A stretch of DNA of 22,981 nucleotides from positions 1 to 22,981 of the forward strand of contig JANPCI010000352.1 in NCBI GenBank assembly GCA_031430875.1. Direction: 5' to 3'. Under the pieces are notes generated by a model, which saw only the letters and a list, made by a program, of their open reading frames with translations, was not told where the DNA came from and searched no databases. The stretch comes from Sva-07 sp031430875 (lineage in GTDB: Bacteria > Actinomycetota > Acidimicrobiia > Acidimicrobiales > Ilumatobacteraceae). Of this stretch, positions 7,051-15,954 are shown piece after piece. Each line of letters begins with the position of its first letter. The stretch's first letter is position 1. The position numbers and the translations under genes are program-made.

Positions 7051-8490
7051 ATGATGAGTGGTCGCTCCGCTGTGGTCGTCGGTGCAGGTCCGAACGGGCT
7101 CGTGGCGGCCATCACGCTGGCCCGGGCCGGGTGGAACGTGACGGTGGTCGAGGCCGCTGCCGTCCCCGGCGGCGGAACTCGCACCGAGGAGTTGACGCTG
7201 CCAGGCGTGCTGCACGACGTGTGCTCGGCGATCCATCCGCTGGCCGTCGGCTCCCCCGTGTTCCGCGAGATCGCCGCCAGTGACACGCCGCTCACGGATC
7301 ACGGCCTGGAATGGGTTCACTCCGACGTGCCGGTGGCGCACCCGCTCGATGGCGGACGGGCTGCGCTGCTGCATCGCTCGGTGGCTGATACCGCGGAGGG
7401 TCTCGGCGGCGACGCCAAGGCATACCGCCGGCTGTTCGGCCCATTCGTCGAAGCCGGATTCGAGCTGACCGACGGATTGTTGTCGCCGTTCTCGATCCCC
7501 CCGAAGCACCCGATCACCCTCGCCCGTTATGGGGCGGTCGGCATCCTGCCGGCCCACACGGTCGCCCGTCGGGGATTCGACACCGACGAGGCGCGGGCAT
7601 TGTTCGCCGGGCTCGCCGGACACTCGATCCTGAACCTCAAGGCACCCGTGACCGCTGGGTACGGCCTGATGCTGGGCGTGCTGGCCCATCTCGTCGGATG
7701 GCCGCTGGCCAGGGGCGGATCGCAGCAGATCGCCAACGCCCTCGTGTCCGTGCTGGAGGGCTTCGGTGGTCGGGTCGAATGCAATCGACGGATCGAGTCG
7801 CTCGCCGAGCTGCCGGCCGCCGATGTGGTGCTGCTCGACCTCACCCCCCGCCAGGTGCTCGCAATCGCCGGCGACGCCGTGCCCAACCGGTATCGCAGGG
7901 CGCTCACCGGATACCGCTACGGGGCGGGTGTGTTCAAGCTCGACTGGGCGCTCGATGGTCCCATCCCCTGGGCCAACGCCGACTGCGCTCGCGCCGCGAC
8001 CGTGCATCTCGGTGGAACGCTCGACGAGATCACCGCGGCTGAGGCCGAGGTGCAGGCCGGTGGGCATCCCGAACGGCCGTATGTTCTGCTCTCGCAGCCG
8101 AGCTTGTTCGACTCGAGTCGGACCCCGAACGGGATCCACGCGGTCTGGGCCTACTGCCACGTCCCCAACGGCTCCACGTTCGACATGACCGAGCGGATCG
8201 AGGCGCAGGTCGAGCGGTTCGCGCCGGGTTTCCGCGACCGGATCATCGGTCGTCACGCGATGAACACCGAGGCGGTCGAGGCCCATGGTGCCAACTACAT
8301 CGGTGGCGACATCAACGGCGGCATCGCCGACTTCCGGCAGTTCGTGCGGCGACCGATCCTTGGCCTGCATCCCTGGAAAACGCCGATCGACAAGGTGTAC
8401 TTGTGTTCGAGTTCGACCCCACCCGGTGGGGGTGTGCACGGCATGTGCGGATGGCATGCTGCACAAGAGGTGATGAGGGGAACGCAATGA
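7051..8490 (+). CDS. FAD-dependent oxidoreductase, phytoene-desaturase (CrtI/NDP)-like
   Basis: About 479 residues. The N-terminus carries an FAD Rossmann fold, VVVGAGPNGLVAA, with the acidic residue at the end of the second strand in VTVVEAAAVPGGG. The C-terminus carries the family's FAD-binding signature, VYLCSSSTPPGGGVHGMCGWHAA. The middle is a substrate domain without membrane segments. Proteins of this type oxidise or isomerise lipophilic polyenes and other substrates; the substrate is not deducible, and no other carotenoid gene is present. Starts at GTG 7042, ATG 7051 and ATG 7054 are all possible. I prefer 7051, just after the permease TGA (7047-7049); 7042 would overlap it. The 3' end overlaps the next gene by ATGA, so the three genes form an operon. 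Confidence 0.9.
   Translation: MMSGRSAVVVGAGPNGLVAAITLARAGWNVTVVEAAAVPGGGTRTEELTLPGVLHDVCSAIHPLAVGSPVFREIAASDTPLTDHGLEWVHSDVPVAHPLDGGRAALLHRSVADTAEGLGGDAKAYRRLFGPFVEAGFELTDGLLSPFSIPPKHPITLARYGAVGILPAHTVARRGFDTDEARALFAGLAGHSILNLKAPVTAGYGLMLGVLAHLVGWPLARGGSQQIANALVSVLEGFGGRVECNRRIESLAELPAADVVLLDLTPRQVLAIAGDAVPNRYRRALTGYRYGAGVFKLDWALDGPIPWANADCARAATVHLGGTLDEITAAEAEVQAGGHPERPYVLLSQPSLFDSSRTPNGIHAVWAYCHVPNGSTFDMTERIEAQVERFAPGFRDRIIGRHAMNTEAVEAHGANYIGGDINGGIADFRQFVRRPILGLHPWKTPIDKVYLCSSSTPPGGGVHGMCGWHAAQEVMRGTQ
8475..8480 (+). promoter_or_regulatory. Ribosome binding site of the receiver-only gene
   Basis: GAGGGG lies six bases before ATG 8487. It decides the start of the receiver gene, because the frame is open further upstream inside the oxidoreductase gene. 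Confidence 0.6.
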
Positions 8491-8897
8491 CCGAGCAGTC
8501 GATGGAACAGCCGGCCGAACGGGTGACGGTGATGATCGTCGACGACCAGCCGCCGTTCCGCGCTGCGGCCCGGGCCGTGATCGATCGCGTCGCCGGGTTC
8601 GAGCTCGTCGCCGAGGTCGCCTCAGGTGAGGAGGCGGTCGACACGAGTTCGACGGTGGCGCCGCAACTCGTTCTGATGGACATCAACATGGGTGAACTCG
8701 ACGGAATCGAAGCGACCCGCATCATCACCAGCGACAACCCAACGATCAAGGTGATCCTCGTGTCGACGTACGGGCTCGATGACCTCCCCGCCGGGGCCCG
8801 CACGAGCGGGGCCATGGCCTACGTCAACAAAGATGAGCTGTCACCCCGCGTGATCCGCCGCCTTTGGGAAGCCGGCGGCGACCCCGACTGGCCCTGA
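8487..8897 (+). CDS. Single-domain response regulator (receiver only)
   Basis: 136 residues, essentially one receiver domain. It has the acidic pair in MIVDDQ (Asp19, Asp20), phospho-acceptor Asp65 in LVLMDINM, the Ser/Thr switch in VILVSTYG, and Lys115 in AYVNKDEL. All phosphorylation residues are present. The protein stops soon after alpha-5 (RVIRRLWEAGGDPDWP), so there is no HTH or enzyme output. The sequence style (DQPPFR, GIEATR) is NarL-like, so it may be a NarL regulator that lost its DNA-binding half or a natural phosphate-relay or sink protein. The ATG is inside the oxidoreductase stop (ATGA). It converges on the kinase gene that ends at 8925, so that kinase is a plausible phosphodonor. 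Confidence 0.9.
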   Translation: MTEQSMEQPAERVTVMIVDDQPPFRAAARAVIDRVAGFELVAEVASGEEAVDTSSTVAPQLVLMDINMGELDGIEATRIITSDNPTIKVILVSTYGLDDLPAGARTSGAMAYVNKDELSPRVIRRLWEAGGDPDWP

Positions 8898-8923
8898 CCC
8901 ACAACAGGGGTCAGACCTCTTTT
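8894..8923 (+). terminator. Intrinsic-terminator-like hairpin between convergent genes
   Basis: CTGACCC (8894-8900) pairs with GGGTCAG (8908-8914) around a 7-nt loop and is followed by a T-rich run (CTCTTTT). It overlaps the stop of the receiver gene and fills the 27-bp gap to the convergent kinase gene, so it best fits termination of plus-strand transcription. The core GGGGTCAGACC..CTTTTGTT resembles a short repeat I have seen in many genomes; that link is from memory. Confidence 0.55.
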
Positions 8924-8924
8924 G

Positions 8925-11150
8925 TTAGGGGAGGGGGATGGTGCCGGTGATGGTGGTGCCCTCGCCGACGGCCGACACCACGTCGACCCGACCGCCGAAT
9001 GCGCCGAGTCGGTCGGCCATGTTGACGAAGCCGTGGCCATCCTTGGCGTTGCCGCTCAGCATGTCGAAGCCGGCGCCGTCGTCGCGGATCTCGAAGCGGA
9101 GCACGCCGTCGGCGTCGACCACGGTGACCGCTGCGGTTGCGGTCTCTCCGGCGTGCTTGCCGGCGTTCTGGAGGGCTTCCAGGGTGCAGAAGTACACGGC
9201 GGCCTCGATGTCGTTGCCGTAGCGGCCGACATCGACGAGGTCGACCGTCGTCGGCAACGCCGCTCGCCCGGCGGCCGCGGGTAGGGCGTCGTTGAGTCCG
9301 CCCGACACGAGCAACGGTGGGAAGATGCCGTGGGCAAGCGCGCGCAGCTCTGCGATGGCCGTCTGCACGTCACCTTTGATCTCGTCGATCATCACGATTG
9401 CGTCCGCGGGGTCGTTGTCCTCGACGGCATCTCGCGCCAATCGCAGCTTCACCGCCAACGCCACGAGGTGCTGTTGGGCGCCGTCGTGCAGGTTGCGTTC
9501 CAACTTGCGCCGCTCGCTGTCGCCGGCCGCCACGATGCGGGCCCGGGAGTCTTGGAGTTCCTGGTTGCGGATCCGCAGCTCCTCGAGGCTCGCCTGGAGC
9601 GCAGTGTCGAGTTGGACATTGTGCAGCGCCAGCCCGATCTGGCGGGCGATCTCGGTGAGGACCGTGTCCTCGGTCTCCGTGAACGCCTCACCGTCGGGCT
9701 TTCGGCTCACGACGATGAAGCCGAGCAGCAGGCCGGAGTGGGCGACGGGGGCGACGCGCATCGAGGAACTTCCCGACGGCCCGACGAGCTGCGGCACCCA
9801 GATGTCGAGCCAGGTACCGCCACTCACTCCCGCCCGGGCGACGACCGGCAGTTCCTTCGGGCCGATCGTGATCGGCGGCGGCTGGCGATGCGGCACTCCC
9901 GCCATCTTCTCGTACCGTCCATCTTGGCCGGTCCACACCTCGGCGGACGCCAACACCATGCTGCTGCGCAGGTTCTCTGCGAGTTGCAGCATCAACTCGT
10001 CGAGCGGGATCGATCGGGTGAGCCGCTGACCGAATGTGCGCAAGGTCTCGTCCGGGGCTACCCGGACGCCGTACACGAGCCGGTTGGCCCGTTCGGTCAG
10101 CCACCGCCGTGCAGGAAGGTAGAGCAGCGCGGCGATCGCGGCGGCTGCCATCGACAGCAGGAGCAGCGTGCGTTCGCTGCCGACGGGCGTGCGTCCGAGC
10201 CCGAGGACGACGATCACGTAGATGCCGAGGATCAAGGCGGTGAGCCCGGCGAGAGCCACAGTGTGGGTGAGCAGTCGGTCGACGCGGGCGACCATCTTCG
10301 GTTGCGTGCCGGCGATGAGGGCGATCGGTACCAGGCCCGTCATGGCGAGTGCGACGGTGCCGGGGTCGTGCGGCCACTCGGTCAGCAGGCGCAGGGCGAT
10401 CATGACGAGCACACCTTCGGTTGCGACGGTGAGCCCCCAGCCGATCCATTGCATGCGGCGACGCTCGACCGCGCCAGCAATGCGGTACCGCAGCGACGCG
10501 GCGTAGATGCCGGCCGTCATCGCGGCGATCCACAGCGCGACGATCGGCCAGGCCGAGATGGAGTCGAGGTCCGCGCAGAGCAGTCCGCCGACGAGGAGCC
10601 CGACGATGTATCCGGCGACGACGCTGCGCTGACGCGCCCGGCTCGCGAGTCGCCCATCGGGAAGCGCGACGAACAGGTGCAGTGCGAACGCCGGGAGCAA
10701 CGTGAGGCCGAGACGCAGTGCGATCGCGGCGAGATCATTCGTGGAGCCGTCGACTCGGGCGCTCGCGACGAGCGCCTCGGCCAGGCAGGTCACCCCGCCG
10801 ACGATTGCCCCAGCAAGCACGATCGGGCCGAGGCGATCCTGTCGACGTCGAACTCCGAGGGCGATGCCCGCCCCGGCCCACAGGGCTACGAGGATGACAC
10901 TGACGATCTGGGTCGCCGTCGGGCCGTCGGCGCCGAGGGACACCACAACGCCGGCGAGGGCGAGTCCGATCGCAACGGGCGCCGCCAGGAGGCACCAGGC
11001 CGGCTTCAGCTCCGAGGTACCGACGGCATCGGGTGCCAAACGGGGCGCGACCTGCAATGGAGCGAGCGCGTCGGGGTCGGCCATGAGCTTCATGTCGTCC
11101 AGTCGAGCCGATTCGTGGCTGCGAGGCAAGGGTGTCACCTTCGCCACCAT
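8925..11150 (-). CDS. Multi-pass GAF-containing histidine kinase of the NarX/DegS (HPK7) type
   Basis: About 741 residues. Residues ~50-350 hold about ten hydrophobic segments, giving a large integral-membrane sensor. A GAF-like domain (~378-512) and a short coiled coil (~512-545) follow. The HisKA_3 helix has phospho-acceptor His555 in ERRKLERNLHDGAQQHLVALA. The HATPase has an N box in LEALQNAGKHA and a G1 box DDGAGFD (690-696). Kinases of this class phosphorylate NarL-type receivers, which fits both the receiver-cyclase at the head of this operon and the convergent receiver-only protein. It is the last gene of the five-gene minus-strand unit. The start is uncertain: ATG 11150 lacks a good ribosome binding site, and GTG 11138 and ATG 11093 are alternatives. 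Confidence 0.9.
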   Translation of the reverse strand: MVAKVTPLPRSHESARLDDMKLMADPDALAPLQVAPRLAPDAVGTSELKPAWCLLAAPVAIGLALAGVVVSLGADGPTATQIVSVILVALWAGAGIALGVRRRQDRLGPIVLAGAIVGGVTCLAEALVASARVDGSTNDLAAIALRLGLTLLPAFALHLFVALPDGRLASRARQRSVVAGYIVGLLVGGLLCADLDSISAWPIVALWIAAMTAGIYAASLRYRIAGAVERRRMQWIGWGLTVATEGVLVMIALRLLTEWPHDPGTVALAMTGLVPIALIAGTQPKMVARVDRLLTHTVALAGLTALILGIYVIVVLGLGRTPVGSERTLLLLSMAAAAIAALLYLPARRWLTERANRLVYGVRVAPDETLRTFGQRLTRSIPLDELMLQLAENLRSSMVLASAEVWTGQDGRYEKMAGVPHRQPPPITIGPKELPVVARAGVSGGTWLDIWVPQLVGPSGSSSMRVAPVAHSGLLLGFIVVSRKPDGEAFTETEDTVLTEIARQIGLALHNVQLDTALQASLEELRIRNQELQDSRARIVAAGDSERRKLERNLHDGAQQHLVALAVKLRLARDAVEDNDPADAIVMIDEIKGDVQTAIAELRALAHGIFPPLLVSGGLNDALPAAAGRAALPTTVDLVDVGRYGNDIEAAVYFCTLEALQNAGKHAGETATAAVTVVDADGVLRFEIRDDGAGFDMLSGNAKDGHGFVNMADRLGAFGGRVDVVSAVGEGTTITGTIPLP

Positions 11151-11162
11151 GGGGGTGCCAGC
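11150..11162 (+). promoter_or_regulatory. Recurrent motif TGGGGGTGCCAGC at the permease/kinase junction
   Basis: This 13-base word is identical to the start of the 47-bp repeats at 18116 and 20686, and 12 of its bases match inside the palindrome at 4508-4529. It lies in the 13-bp gap between permease 2 (stop 11164) and the kinase start (11150). It may mark a regulatory site for the kinase gene. Its function is inferred only from recurrence. Confidence 0.35.
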
Positions 11163-11163
11163 A

Positions 11164-13533
11164 TCACTCGCTCCTCAGATCCAACCCGGGTCGTCGCCGT
11201 CGCGCTGCCCACGCGGGGCCGGCGGCGAGCACGATCGCCCCACCAAGCACAGCACCCACGGCAACGACGGCAATCGCTGCCCACGGGGTCTCGCTCACGC
11301 TGAGCACGTTGGTGCCGCTCGCGATCGAACTCCAGAGCAGTCGACCACCGATCAACCCGATCGGAACCCCGAGGGCTATCGCGGCCACAGCGAGGAAGAA
11401 ACCCTGCCAGTGGATCACTGCGCCTGCCTGACGTTGGTAGCAGCCGACGGCCCGCATGACTGCCAGGTCGCGGCGCCGGCGTCGGGCGGTGACGACCAGC
11501 GCGTGGAAGACGGCGAGGGCGCCGATGAATGCGGTGAACGCGGCGACATAGAAGGGAATCCCGCGGACGTCGTCGAGCACGGTCACGCTCGATTGCCGGA
11601 ACGTTCCGTCGACGAAGTTCACATCGGCTTCGAGCTCTGCCTGGAACCCCGCGAAATCCGTGCCATCGACGAGCCTCGTCAGGATGACGGTCTCGGCGTC
11701 GACGGCGGCTAAGAGTTCCTGGCCACCGAGGGTTCTGAACGTGTCGAGTGGGACCACGATGCCGTCGTCGGGGAGTGACGTCGAGACGATGGGCACGATG
11801 GCGCGGCCGACGACGGTCACCGTCTGGTCGCCACCGGGTCCGCTCAGATCGATGCGGTCACCGATCACCAGACCGAGTTGGTGGAGCAGGGCTGATCCGA
11901 CCAGTACCTCGTCGGGTCCGGAGGTCGCGCGTCCTTCGAGCACCACCGGTTCGACCGAACCCTTGAGAGGCTCGATGCCGACGGCGAACACCTGGCTCGG
12001 GAGTGATCCGTTGACGGACACGTTCAACTCGCCGGCGCCGGCCAGTGCGGCGCCTTCCACGCGATCGTCGGCGGTGAGGCGCGCCCCGACCTCGTCGAGC
12101 CCCTCCCCGGCTGGTACCTGCAGATCCCACGGCGCTCCGTATCTTGCTGGTGAGGCCAGCAGTCCATCGAGGCTGGCAGCGAGCACGAGTGCTCCGACGA
12201 TCACGGCGATGGCGGCCACGGATCCCGCGAGCGCCGGAAGGACAGGGGCGCGTCGTGTCCCTCGGCCGGGCTCGAGGGCGAAGCGCGATCCCATGGTCGG
12301 CACGGGCGCCAGCCGAAGCCGAACCGCCAACTGGTTGATCAACGAGACCGTCGTGCCGGAGCGTTCCGAGTCTTTCGTGCGGCTCCACAATGCAGCTGAC
12401 AACAGCGCGGACCCGGCGCCGATCGCAAAGATCACGAGTGCGCCGACGATCAAGACCTGCAGGTCGGCGTGCACGCCGACATCAGGATCGGCCCGCCTCG
12501 GGCCACGAAGAGGAAACAGCGGCGACAGTGCGATGGCGATCGGAACCGCGAGCAGCGCGCCGAGGCCGGCGGCTGCGATCCCGGGGATCCAACCTGCCAT
12601 CGTCCGCTGGCCGGACGGCATCCCCAATGCGGTCAACGTCTGTGCATCCGACGATCGCCGTGACAGGAACCTACCGAAGCCCTGTCCGGCGATGAGGAGA
12701 CCGGCAACTGCGGCAATCGCCGTGCCGATCAGGAGCGCGTTGCGCTGCAGTTCGGCGGCACGGCGTGCCCCGACGACCTCGGAGTCCTGGTTACGGACGT
12801 CGCCGGCGCCAACCTTCGTCGAGTAGTCGTTGACCACGTCGTCGATCACCGTGCCGGGTTCGAGGAACAGATCAGTGATGTGTCCCCTGGCGTTCGCATC
12901 CCCTCCGCGCGCCTCGAGAAACGCGGCCGGCGCGGCAAACACGCCCTGACCGAATGGGCCGGGCGCCAGATCGTCGGGGAACCGGAGAACCGCCGTGATC
13001 GTCGCCTGGCCCGCATCGGTGGGAACACACTCACCTGTCGCAAAGCACTTCTCGAGGAGGGCAGGTGTGATCATGCCCATGTCGACGGTCTGGCCGACGT
13101 CGAAACCCAGCGCGGCGGCCTGCTCGGTCATGGCGATCTCGTCGGGCCCTGATGGGTACGTGCCCGTCACGATTCGCGGTCGAACGAGATCACCCCAGTA
13201 TTCGTCGGGCACGACGATCGTGGCGCTGTCCTGGCCGGGTCGGATCGAAGTCGGTGTGGCCAGGAACACCCGTAGATCAGCCACGTTCGCGACGCGTGGA
13301 TCGGCCAGGAGTTCGGCGCGGAGCATCAGGTCGAGCGGACTCTCGGTGAAGATCGTGATGTCCGACAGACCGGTGTCGGCGAGGAAACGGTCGACGGATG
13401 CACCCGCCCGACGTGCTCCCGCCACTCCGGCCATCACGGCCCCACCGGCGATTGCCACGAGTAGCGCCACGATCATCAGCGATGTCCATCCCCGGCGGAT
13501 GTCATTGCGGGCCCAGATGGTTGCGCCGCTCAC
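11164..13533 (-). CDS. FtsX/MacB-type ABC transporter permease (permease 2)
   Basis: 789 residues with the same two-half layout as permease 1. TM1 is ~17-38 followed by GARRAGASVDRF; TM2-4 are near 264-284, 313-340 and 358-382; TM5 is ~432-454. A second extracytoplasmic domain and three C-terminal segments follow. The second half opens with GSRFALEPGRG, and the ATPase-coupling region is RRRRRDLAVMRAVG. The first extracytoplasmic domain carries Cys163 and Cys169 (KCFATGEC), a possible disulfide. The protein ends DLRSE. The start is GTG 13533, giving the usual short lead before RRGW. It lies 30 nt downstream of permease 3 and 13 nt upstream of the kinase, so it is most likely co-transcribed with both. 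Confidence 0.93.
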   Translation of the reverse strand: MSGATIWARNDIRRGWTSLMIVALLVAIAGGAVMAGVAGARRAGASVDRFLADTGLSDITIFTESPLDLMLRAELLADPRVANVADLRVFLATPTSIRPGQDSATIVVPDEYWGDLVRPRIVTGTYPSGPDEIAMTEQAAALGFDVGQTVDMGMITPALLEKCFATGECVPTDAGQATITAVLRFPDDLAPGPFGQGVFAAPAAFLEARGGDANARGHITDLFLEPGTVIDDVVNDYSTKVGAGDVRNQDSEVVGARRAAELQRNALLIGTAIAAVAGLLIAGQGFGRFLSRRSSDAQTLTALGMPSGQRTMAGWIPGIAAAGLGALLAVPIAIALSPLFPLRGPRRADPDVGVHADLQVLIVGALVIFAIGAGSALLSAALWSRTKDSERSGTTVSLINQLAVRLRLAPVPTMGSRFALEPGRGTRRAPVLPALAGSVAAIAVIVGALVLAASLDGLLASPARYGAPWDLQVPAGEGLDEVGARLTADDRVEGAALAGAGELNVSVNGSLPSQVFAVGIEPLKGSVEPVVLEGRATSGPDEVLVGSALLHQLGLVIGDRIDLSGPGGDQTVTVVGRAIVPIVSTSLPDDGIVVPLDTFRTLGGQELLAAVDAETVILTRLVDGTDFAGFQAELEADVNFVDGTFRQSSVTVLDDVRGIPFYVAAFTAFIGALAVFHALVVTARRRRRDLAVMRAVGCYQRQAGAVIHWQGFFLAVAAIALGVPIGLIGGRLLWSSIASGTNVLSVSETPWAAIAVVAVGAVLGGAIVLAAGPAWAARRRRPGLDLRSE

Positions 13534-13563
13534 GGCGTGCCGCGCTCTTCATTCACGGCAGGC

Positions 13564-15948
13564 TCACTCGCTCCTCAGCACGATCGCAGGTCGGAGGCGG
13601 GCCGCCCAGCGGCCGACGATCGATGCGACGGTGACCATCGCAGCCAGGGCCGCGAGCGGCGCGATCACGATCGCCGGCCACGGCACCGACACGAGGTCGA
13701 CGGCGCCGACACCGGCGGCGACCTGCTTCCAGACGAGGCGACCCACGATGACCCCGAGCGGGACGCCGACGACGACGGCGAGCGCCGTCATCACGACTCC
13801 CTGCCAGCGGACCGACGCCGCCGCCTGGCGCGGGGTGAACCCCAACGCTCGGGCGACGGCGAGGTCGGCGCGGCGCCGAGTACTCGCCACGAGCAAACCG
13901 TGCGTGGCGCCGCCGAGACCGAGCACCGCGAGCGCAAGTGCCAGCAGCCGCGGGACCGAACCGATCTGGCTGAGGTTGGCGATGCGCGACGGAGGAGTCG
14001 CCGGCACGAACCCGAGGTCCGCGAGCCGAGCTCGGGCTGCGGCGTCGGCGTCGCCGAGGCGAAGGAACGCGCCATCGATCGCGAGCTGGTCCGAACCCTG
14101 CAGTCGGGTGAGCCCGTCTGGCGTGGTAACGAACGCAAGATCGGTTTCGTCGCCGTCGCTGAGACGCCCGATGCCCCTCACGATGAACTCCTGGTCGCCC
14201 TGTTGACCGGCGTCGACGGTGACTGTGTCACCGACGTCGGCGCCGATCGACTCGGCGATCGTTTCGCCGAGCACGACGTCATTGACTGTGGCCACTGGCT
14301 GCCCTCGATCGATGAACGGCCCCATCGAGCCGGTGACGCTCTGGAACGTCTGCGGCGACACGAGTCCGGTGTTGTCGGGACCAGTGATGACGAACTGGTT
14401 GCCGGTGACGGCGAACTGCAGGGCGAAGGCGTCGACGCCGGGGTCGGCTGCGACGGCGGCGATCACGGCGTCGGGATCGTCCGGCTGCGTAGTGAGTTCG
14501 AGATCCCAGTCGGCTGCGAAAGCTGTCGGGGTGGTGAGGACCTCGGTCGTCGAGTCGTCGACCAGGGCGACAGCCACAGCGCCACCGAGGGCGAGGGCAA
14601 GTCCTCCGATCGCGCTGACTGCCACCAGCCGTGACCGATCTCGCGACGGGTCGAGGGCGAAGCTCGCCCCGAGTACAGCCGGCGCGCTGACCGATGTGCC
14701 CCAAGATCGGGCTCGTCGCGCGGTTGTGGCCGGGCGCCGTCTCGTCGTCAGCGAAGCCGCAAGGACGACGAGGCCGATCGTGACGATCAAGACCACCAAT
14801 CCGCCACCGATGAAGGCGACCGTGTCGAACCTCACTCCTGTGTCGATCTCTGCCCGACGAGCGAGGCCGCGGGGGAACAACGGCGACAGCGCGGTCGCCA
14901 GCACGACAGCGCCGACCGCGCCCGCGAGCGCCACGGGCAGCAGGATGACAACCCAACCACGGATGACGGCCGGCCGTGTCGCTCCGATCGCTGTGAGCGC
15001 CGATCCGGTGGATCCGTCGCCGCTGAGGTGACGCGCCAGCGCCTGGGAGATCACGAGCATCGACGCAAGCGCCGCGACCAGGGCTGCGATCCGGAGCGCG
15101 CCGACTTCCAGGGCGACGGATCGCTCGACGCGGGTTCGCACAGGTCCGTCGACCTCCTGGACGGCGAGGGGGTAGTCGCCGATCACAGCGGGGAGCGCCG
15201 TGGCGATGGCGTCGGCATCGGATCGCGAGGCGGCGATCCAGAACGAACAGTCGCAGTGCACGATCTGATCGCCGTAACGGTCGTGGAACGCGGGCGTGAG
15301 CAGCACGATCCCCTCGGGATTGTCGGAGATGTCCTCGGCGCTGCGGTGGATCCCGGTGACCTGCACGTCGACCCGCGGTCCGCGGTCCTCCTCGGTGTCA
15401 CTGCCGATGAAGGCGGTGTACTGATCCGGGGCGTATGACCGCAAGGTGATCCGGTCGCCGACGGCGACGCCCATCTGTCGCTGTGCCTCTTCGTTGATCG
15501 TGACTTCGTCCGCCGCCTGCGGATCGGCGTCGCGGCCGTCGACGATGTGCGATCCGGGCGGGGGTGCATCGCCCACAGGCGGTCCGGTGGCGATCGAGAA
15601 GAACTGCTGCGGCTCGCCGTCGATCTCGTAGGCGACGGCCATCCACGACACCGGTGTCACACCCCGAACCCCCGCGATGTCGGCAATCGGCTCGCTCAGG
15701 TCGGCCCAGGCACCATTGACCACATCGAGATTGGCCTCGATTCCCGCCGCCGACACGTCGACCGGTGACGACACCCGGTCGAGGAACCGATCGAACGCAG
15801 TGTCGGCGCGGCGGGCTCCGCCGAGTGCGGCGAGCGTCACGCCGCCGCCGAGACCGATCAGCAGAGCGAGACCGACGAGCGAGCGCCAACCGCGACGCCA
15901 CTCCGACCGGACCCACAGCCCGAGTCCGCCGGTCGTGCGGTCGAGCAC
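13564..15948 (-). CDS. FtsX/MacB-type ABC transporter permease (permease 3)
   Basis: 794 residues. TM1 (~23-44) is followed by GARRADTAFDRF, and a large extracytoplasmic domain contains a Cys-X-Cys pair (Cys232, Cys234, HCDC). After three membrane segments the second half starts GASFALDPSRD; a second extracytoplasmic domain and three final membrane segments follow. The coupling region is TRRRADLAVARALGFTPRQ, and the C-terminus is IVLRSE. The start is GTG 15948, six bases after the ATPase stop. With the ATPase and permease 2 it would make a complete exporter-like complex, since two permease chains per ATPase dimer is the usual stoichiometry. A 2:2 heteromer of permeases 2 and 3 is an inference. 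Confidence 0.93.
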   Translation of the reverse strand: MLDRTTGGLGLWVRSEWRRGWRSLVGLALLIGLGGGVTLAALGGARRADTAFDRFLDRVSSPVDVSAAGIEANLDVVNGAWADLSEPIADIAGVRGVTPVSWMAVAYEIDGEPQQFFSIATGPPVGDAPPPGSHIVDGRDADPQAADEVTINEEAQRQMGVAVGDRITLRSYAPDQYTAFIGSDTEEDRGPRVDVQVTGIHRSAEDISDNPEGIVLLTPAFHDRYGDQIVHCDCSFWIAASRSDADAIATALPAVIGDYPLAVQEVDGPVRTRVERSVALEVGALRIAALVAALASMLVISQALARHLSGDGSTGSALTAIGATRPAVIRGWVVILLPVALAGAVGAVVLATALSPLFPRGLARRAEIDTGVRFDTVAFIGGGLVVLIVTIGLVVLAASLTTRRRPATTARRARSWGTSVSAPAVLGASFALDPSRDRSRLVAVSAIGGLALALGGAVAVALVDDSTTEVLTTPTAFAADWDLELTTQPDDPDAVIAAVAADPGVDAFALQFAVTGNQFVITGPDNTGLVSPQTFQSVTGSMGPFIDRGQPVATVNDVVLGETIAESIGADVGDTVTVDAGQQGDQEFIVRGIGRLSDGDETDLAFVTTPDGLTRLQGSDQLAIDGAFLRLGDADAAARARLADLGFVPATPPSRIANLSQIGSVPRLLALALAVLGLGGATHGLLVASTRRRADLAVARALGFTPRQAAASVRWQGVVMTALAVVVGVPLGVIVGRLVWKQVAAGVGAVDLVSVPWPAIVIAPLAALAAMVTVASIVGRWAARLRPAIVLRSE

Positions 15949-15954
15949 GACCGC

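Noticed and set aside
8403..8486. Upstream extension of the receiver-only frame
   Set aside because: It overlaps the oxidoreductase coding end; GAGGGG and the ATGA overlap support ATG 8487.
7000..8487. Long open frame on the minus strand opposite the FAD oxidoreductase
   Set aside because: It mirrors the codons of a clear FAD enzyme on the plus strand; the translation is low-complexity, rich in Arg, Gly and His, with no recognisable domain.
9330..11303. Long plus-strand open frame opposite the histidine kinase
   Set aside because: Typical high-GC antisense shadow; it runs through the junction of two real minus-strand genes and its translation is Arg/Asp/Gly-rich without domains.
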